Shown here: positions 15,396-18,473 of the stretch, piece by piece | Layout: each line of letters starts with the position of its first letter | Numbering within the stretch: the stretch's first letter is position 1 | Assembly (NCBI GenBank): GCA_031398385.1 | Contig: JANNNE010000097.1 | Location: 1 to 18,473, forward strand | Length of the DNA: 18,473 nucleotides | Direction of reading: 5' to 3' | Origin: Ideonella_A sp031398385 | Lineage (GTDB): Bacteria > Pseudomonadota > Gammaproteobacteria > Burkholderiales > Burkholderiaceae_C | Made by a program: the position numbers and the translations under genes | Notes under the pieces: generated by a model | What the model saw: the letters and a program-made list of their open reading frames with translations, nothing else | The model's database searches: none | Told to the model about the DNA's origin: nothing

Positions 15396-15737
15396 GATGG
15401 TTCCTTCGAGGTTGTTTGATTCACTGCGTGCCAATTGCCGCGCAGTTGAATCTCTGTCCCCTCGACGTGCCGTTCCTGACACCGAAACACATCAACTTTT
15501 TGTGATCTTGCCGATCGTCCGGTCGCCCGACGATCGCGCGAGGGCTTGTCCTACGTGCTCAGGTCACTTCCGCCCGATTTGGCGTGCCCAGGTTGGAGCG
15601 AATCGGGACGGCGGTGCTTTTCCGGCAATCGCGCCTGAAGGCGGCTCCCACCACACGCGCCGCATGGCGGCTGGTGTTCTGTGGGAGCGCCTTCAGGCGC
15701 GATCTCTTCGCAGCACACCGAGGTCCACGCTCGAACC
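15396..15737. other. Gene-free stretch between the small exported protein and the sulfatase
   Basis: About 340 bases without a credible gene. The part next to 15395 holds the Shine-Dalgarno AAGGAA (15401-15406) and presumably the promoter of the small exported protein, in an AT-richer patch around 15484-15512; no clear -35/-10 pair is recognised. The REP inverted pair occupies 15628-15703. The last ~35 bases before the sulfatase stop show no T-rich terminator. Confidence 0.6.
15628..15703. repeat. Inverted pair of REP-type repeats (REPIN-like)
   Basis: The right arm (15681-15703) begins GTGGGAGCGCCTTCAGGCGC. The left arm (15628-15651) is its inverted complement except for one extra G (GGCGG against GGCG). 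Each arm folds on itself, for example GCGCC-TTCA-GGCGC, and the pair encloses 29 bases containing CCGC-ATG-GCGG. This is the structure of intergenic REP doublets spread by RAYT-type transposases in Pseudomonas, Xanthomonas and relatives. It sits just beyond the 3' end of the sulfatase gene, where REPs often act as transcript stabilisers or terminators. Confidence 0.82.
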
Positions 15738-17060
15738 TCAGCGCTGCGGCATGTCCTTCACCGAATAGCCCAGGCTCACCGTGGCATCGGGTGGTATCGG
15801 CGGCATCGTCGCATCCCAGGCCAGCCAGACCTCGCGCATCGCCTTCAGGCGTTGCGGATCGCGCGCCGCCAGGTTGGCGCGCTCGCGCGCATCGGCCTCG
15901 ATGTCGAACAGGTATTCGTGATCGTCGACCTTCAGGTATTTCCAGCGACCATGGCGCATCGCGCGTTGATGCCGGTGGTTCATGCGCCAGAACATGGTCC
16001 GCTCGAAACTCGCCGACGGCTTGCGCAGTACGTCCTTCAGCGACACGCCGTCTGGCGGGTAGTCGGGATGCGGCTTGCCGCCACCGAGCTCCAGCATGGT
16101 CGCCGACCAATCCATGGTCATGCAGTGCTGATCGCTGACCGAGCCGGCCGGGACGCCGTTCGGCCAGTGCGCGATCCAGGGCACACGGATGCCGCCTTCG
16201 GTCAGGTCCATCTTGCCGCCGACCAGCGGCCAGTTGTCGGAGAAACGTTCACCGCCGTTGTCGCTGGTGAAGACGATCAGCGTGTCGTCGAGCAGGCTCT
16301 GTTCGCGCAAGGTCCGGACGATCTGCCCGATGCCCTCATCCATGTGGTGGATCATCCGGCGGTAGCTGTTCACATTGCCGCCATGCAGATGGAACAGGTT
16401 GGCGGCGACCTCCGGGGCCACGTCGGCATCGTCGCGCGTTTCCCAGGGCCAGTGCGGCGCGGTGTAGTGCAAGCTGAGGAAGAAGGGCTTGCCGGCCTTG
16501 GCTTCGCCGGCCATGCGTTGCACGTAGTCGACGGCTCGGTTCGAGAATACGTCGGTCAGGTAGCCGACCTCGCGGTGCGCTTCTTCGCCGAGGTAGAGGT
16601 CGTGATCGCCCTTGCCCGAACAATGGGTGAAATAGTCGACCCCGCCGGCCATGATGCCGAAGAACTCGTCGTAGCCCGAGCGCAGCGGCCCGAAGGTGGG
16701 CGGGTAGCCGAGGTGCCACTTGCCGACCAGCGCGGTGTGGTAGCCGGCCTCGCGCAGCAGCGAAGGCAGCGTCGGCATGTCGGTGGGCAGGCCGAGCGTG
16801 GTGCTGCCCTTGCTGCCGCTGTGGATCGGCTCTTCCAGCGCACCGCGCAACCGATATTGATAGCGCATCGTGATCAGCGCGAAGCGGGTCGGTGAACACA
16901 CTGGCGCGTTCGAGTAGCCCTCGGTCAGGCGCAGGCCGCCGGCAGCCAGTGCGTCGATGTTCGGCGACACCGCGCCGAACGCCGCTGCGCGACCGCCGTA
17001 ACAGCCCAGGTCGGCATAACCGAGGTCGTCGGAGACGATGTAGATGATGTTGGGTTTCAT
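15738..17060 (-). CDS. Type I sulfatase (arylsulfatase A-like), without signal peptide
   Basis: A 440-residue alkaline-phosphatase-fold sulfatase. The N-terminal metal ligands are in MKPNIIYIVSDDLGYADLGCYGG (D11, D12). The formylglycine site is C55-S-P-T-R59, which matches the CxPxR rule. GKWHLG carries K114 and H116, and TSDNGGE near residue 267 gives the other metal ligands. The cysteine needs a formylglycine-generating enzyme, not encoded here. The stretch after CSPTR (FALITMRYQYR) departs from the common AALLTGRYPHR, with M for G. Translation starts right at the catalytic domain, so the enzyme looks cytoplasmic, whereas many relatives are exported. The substrate is unknown. It is the only gene on this strand between the REP pair and the intergenic region at 17061-17237. 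Confidence 0.88.
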   Translation of the reverse strand: MKPNIIYIVSDDLGYADLGCYGGRAAAFGAVSPNIDALAAGGLRLTEGYSNAPVCSPTRFALITMRYQYRLRGALEEPIHSGSKGSTTLGLPTDMPTLPSLLREAGYHTALVGKWHLGYPPTFGPLRSGYDEFFGIMAGGVDYFTHCSGKGDHDLYLGEEAHREVGYLTDVFSNRAVDYVQRMAGEAKAGKPFFLSLHYTAPHWPWETRDDADVAPEVAANLFHLHGGNVNSYRRMIHHMDEGIGQIVRTLREQSLLDDTLIVFTSDNGGERFSDNWPLVGGKMDLTEGGIRVPWIAHWPNGVPAGSVSDQHCMTMDWSATMLELGGGKPHPDYPPDGVSLKDVLRKPSASFERTMFWRMNHRHQRAMRHGRWKYLKVDDHEYLFDIEADARERANLAARDPQRLKAMREVWLAWDATMPPIPPDATVSLGYSVKDMPQR

Positions 17061-17237
17061 ATCGGCATCAGATCAGGTGCGCGGCCCCTGTCGCGCTGCG
17101 TGGGCCACATCGTACCCACTTGGCGCATCGGGATCCATGCTTCAACCGGGCTTCAAGGCCTTGTTCGGCGCAGGGACGGCCCGGGCTGAATACAGTGGCT
17201 GCATGTTGTACTTTTTGATCGCTGTCTGCGTCACGCC
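17061..17237. other. Divergent intergenic region between sulfatase and aldose dehydrogenase
   Basis: It must hold the promoters of both genes, but I see no convincing -35/-10 pair. The only feature of note is a short open frame, 17203-17241, encoding MLYFLIAVCVTP. Confidence 0.4.
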
Positions 17238-18467
17238 ATGAAACATTCGCTTCCTGCCCTCGTTGTCGCCTTGGCGTTGACTCCGCTGACGGCCGCGACA
17301 GCCATCGCGCAGACGGCCTCGTCGAGCTGTGTCCCGTTCGACAACGGCAAGGCCAATGCGGCATCGCAACAGCCTGCCTTCGCCGGCCAGACGCGGGCCT
17401 GCCAGACGCCGAAAAGTGCCGCGCTCAAGGTGACCGTCATCGCCAAGGGACTGGATCATCCCTGGGCGGTGGAACCGCTGCCCGATGGCGGCCTGCTGGT
17501 GACCGAGCGTGACGGGCGCAGCCTGCGCCACATCTCGGCCGACGGCGCGGTATCGCGGCCGATCGAAGGCCTGCCGGCCATCGATGCGCGCGGCCAGGGC
17601 GGGTTGCTCGATGTCGCCCTGAGCCCGAGCTTCGCCACCGACCGGACCATCTTCTGGAGTTTTTCCGAACCGCGCACCGGTGGCAACGGCACCAGCGTCG
17701 CGCGCGGCGTGTTGTCAGCCGACAACCGGCGCCTCGACCAGGTGAAGGTGATCCTGCGCACGCAGCCGACCTACGATGGCGACAAGCATTACGGGTCGCG
17801 CCTGAGTTTCGGTCCCGACAAGCTGTTGTACGTGACCCTTGGCGAGCGCTCCGATCTGGCAACGCGGCAGCAGTCGCAGGATCTCGGCAGCCATCTCGGC
17901 AAGGTGTTGCGCATCACGGCCGATGGCCAAACGCCTGCCGACAACCCATTTGTCGGCCAGGCTGGGGCGCGTCCGGAGATCTGGTCGCTGGGTCACCGCA
18001 ACGTGCAGGCTGCGGCATTCGACAGCCAGGGCCGGTTCTGGGTGGTCGAGATGGGACCGCGTGGCGGCGATGAGTTGAACCTGGTCGAACGGGGCAAGAA
18101 CTACGGCTGGCCGACCATCACCTACGGCATCGAATATTCCGGCAGATCGGTCGGCTCGGGCGATACCGCACGCGCCGGGCTCGAGCAGCCGGTCTACTAC
18201 TGGGATCCGGTGATCGCGCCATCCGGGGCGCAGTTCTACAGCGGCGATGCCTTTGCGGCCTGGCGTGGCAACCTGCTGGTGGGCGGCATGAGAAGCCAGG
18301 CCCTGGTGCGGCTGGTGATCGAAGGCAACCGCGTGGTCGGCGAGGAGCATCTGCTGACCGAGCGCCGACAGCGCATCCGCGATGTCCGACAGGGTCCGGA
18401 CGGCGCCTTGTATATCGTCACCGACGAGCGCAACGGTGAAGTGTGGAAGGTCACGCCGGCACCTTGA
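17238..18467 (+). CDS. Exported PQQ-dependent aldose sugar dehydrogenase (GSDH/YliI family)
   Basis: A 409-residue six-bladed beta-propeller enzyme of the soluble glucose/sorbosone dehydrogenase family, which oxidises aldoses in the periplasm with PQQ. The signal peptide is residues 1-24 (cleavage AIA|QTA). Family motifs in order are GLDHPWAVEPLPDGGLLVTERDGRSLRHI, GQGGLLDVALSPSF, KHYGSRLSFGPDKLLYVTLGER with the catalytic-base histidine H184, WSLGHRNVQ, EMGPRGGDELNLVERGKNYGWP, and APSGAQFYSGDAF with GNLLVGGMRSQALVRL. The usual EHGP is EMGP here and GHRNPQ is GHRNVQ. No strong ribosome site is seen. A 12-codon frame starting at 17203 ends in a 4-base overlap (ATGA) with this start. The stop lies 6 bases before the window end, so the gene is complete. 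Confidence 0.88.
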   Translation: MKHSLPALVVALALTPLTAATAIAQTASSSCVPFDNGKANAASQQPAFAGQTRACQTPKSAALKVTVIAKGLDHPWAVEPLPDGGLLVTERDGRSLRHISADGAVSRPIEGLPAIDARGQGGLLDVALSPSFATDRTIFWSFSEPRTGGNGTSVARGVLSADNRRLDQVKVILRTQPTYDGDKHYGSRLSFGPDKLLYVTLGERSDLATRQQSQDLGSHLGKVLRITADGQTPADNPFVGQAGARPEIWSLGHRNVQAAAFDSQGRFWVVEMGPRGGDELNLVERGKNYGWPTITYGIEYSGRSVGSGDTARAGLEQPVYYWDPVIAPSGAQFYSGDAFAAWRGNLLVGGMRSQALVRLVIEGNRVVGEEHLLTERRQRIRDVRQGPDGALYIVTDERNGEVWKVTPAP

Positions 18468-18473
18468 GATGGC

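Noticed and set aside
15681..16895. A 404-codon plus-strand open frame opposite the sulfatase
   Set aside because: No family motif. The opposite strand has the complete sulfatase signature.
1..18473. CRISPR arrays, tRNA/rRNA genes, insertion sequences or prophage genes
   Set aside because: No regularly spaced repeats, no tRNA-like cloverleaf segments and no transposase, integrase or phage motifs were seen on either strand.

Overview
This is a window of high-GC chromosomal DNA from a heterotrophic proteobacterium. An inverted pair of REP-type repeats at 15628-15703, of the GTGGGAGCG...TTCAGGCGC type known from Lysobacterales/Xanthomonadales and Pseudomonas-like genomes, points to a gammaproteobacterium. 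The DUF748 protein and the many CoA ligases, TetR regulators and amidohydrolases fit but do not prove this. No rRNA, tRNA, CRISPR array, transposase or phage gene is visible. Genes are densely packed and in places overlap by 1, 4 or 11 bases.

Layout. (1) 1-1152: 3' part of a DUF748/AsmA-like envelope protein running in from the left. (2) 1173-6075: an aromatic-acid module. On the minus strand a crotonase-fold hydratase (3674-4486) and a feruloyl-CoA-synthase-type ligase (1800-3677) overlap by 4 bases and are followed by a MarR regulator (1173-1670). Divergent on the plus strand are an amidohydrolase (4666-5529) and a DUF3237 protein (5608-6075). The divergent promoter region holds a perfect 25-bp palindrome (4515-4539), a likely MarR operator. 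The best-fitting reading is side-chain shortening of a hydroxycinnamate-like acid: ligase makes the CoA ester, crotonase hydrates it, and the amidohydrolase splits the beta-keto product in the manner of Rhodococcus CouO. A hydroxyacyl-CoA dehydrogenase is not in the window.

(3) 6127-14906: a Liv-type ABC importer split over two divergent arms. The minus arm is binding protein, permease LivH, permease LivM and an AMP-forming CoA ligase. The plus arm is a TetR regulator, ATPases LivG and LivF, and an unusual GNAT-acetyltransferase/phosphotransferase-fold fusion whose kinase catalytic aspartates appear to be replaced. Between the arms lie a sigma70-like promoter (TTGACA, 17 bp, TAGCGT) and, directly after its -10, a perfect 18-bp palindrome suited to the TetR protein. 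The ligase suggests that the importer carries an organic acid, activated to its CoA ester after uptake, rather than an amino acid.

(4) 15015-18467: unlinked single genes. These are a small exported protein (possibly DUF4148-like), the REP pair, a type I sulfatase without a signal peptide, and an exported PQQ-type aldose dehydrogenase ending 6 bases before the window edge.

The most novel items are the GNAT-pseudokinase fusion and the split, ligase-coupled Liv operon with its operator. The CouO-like amidohydrolase module and its palindrome come next.
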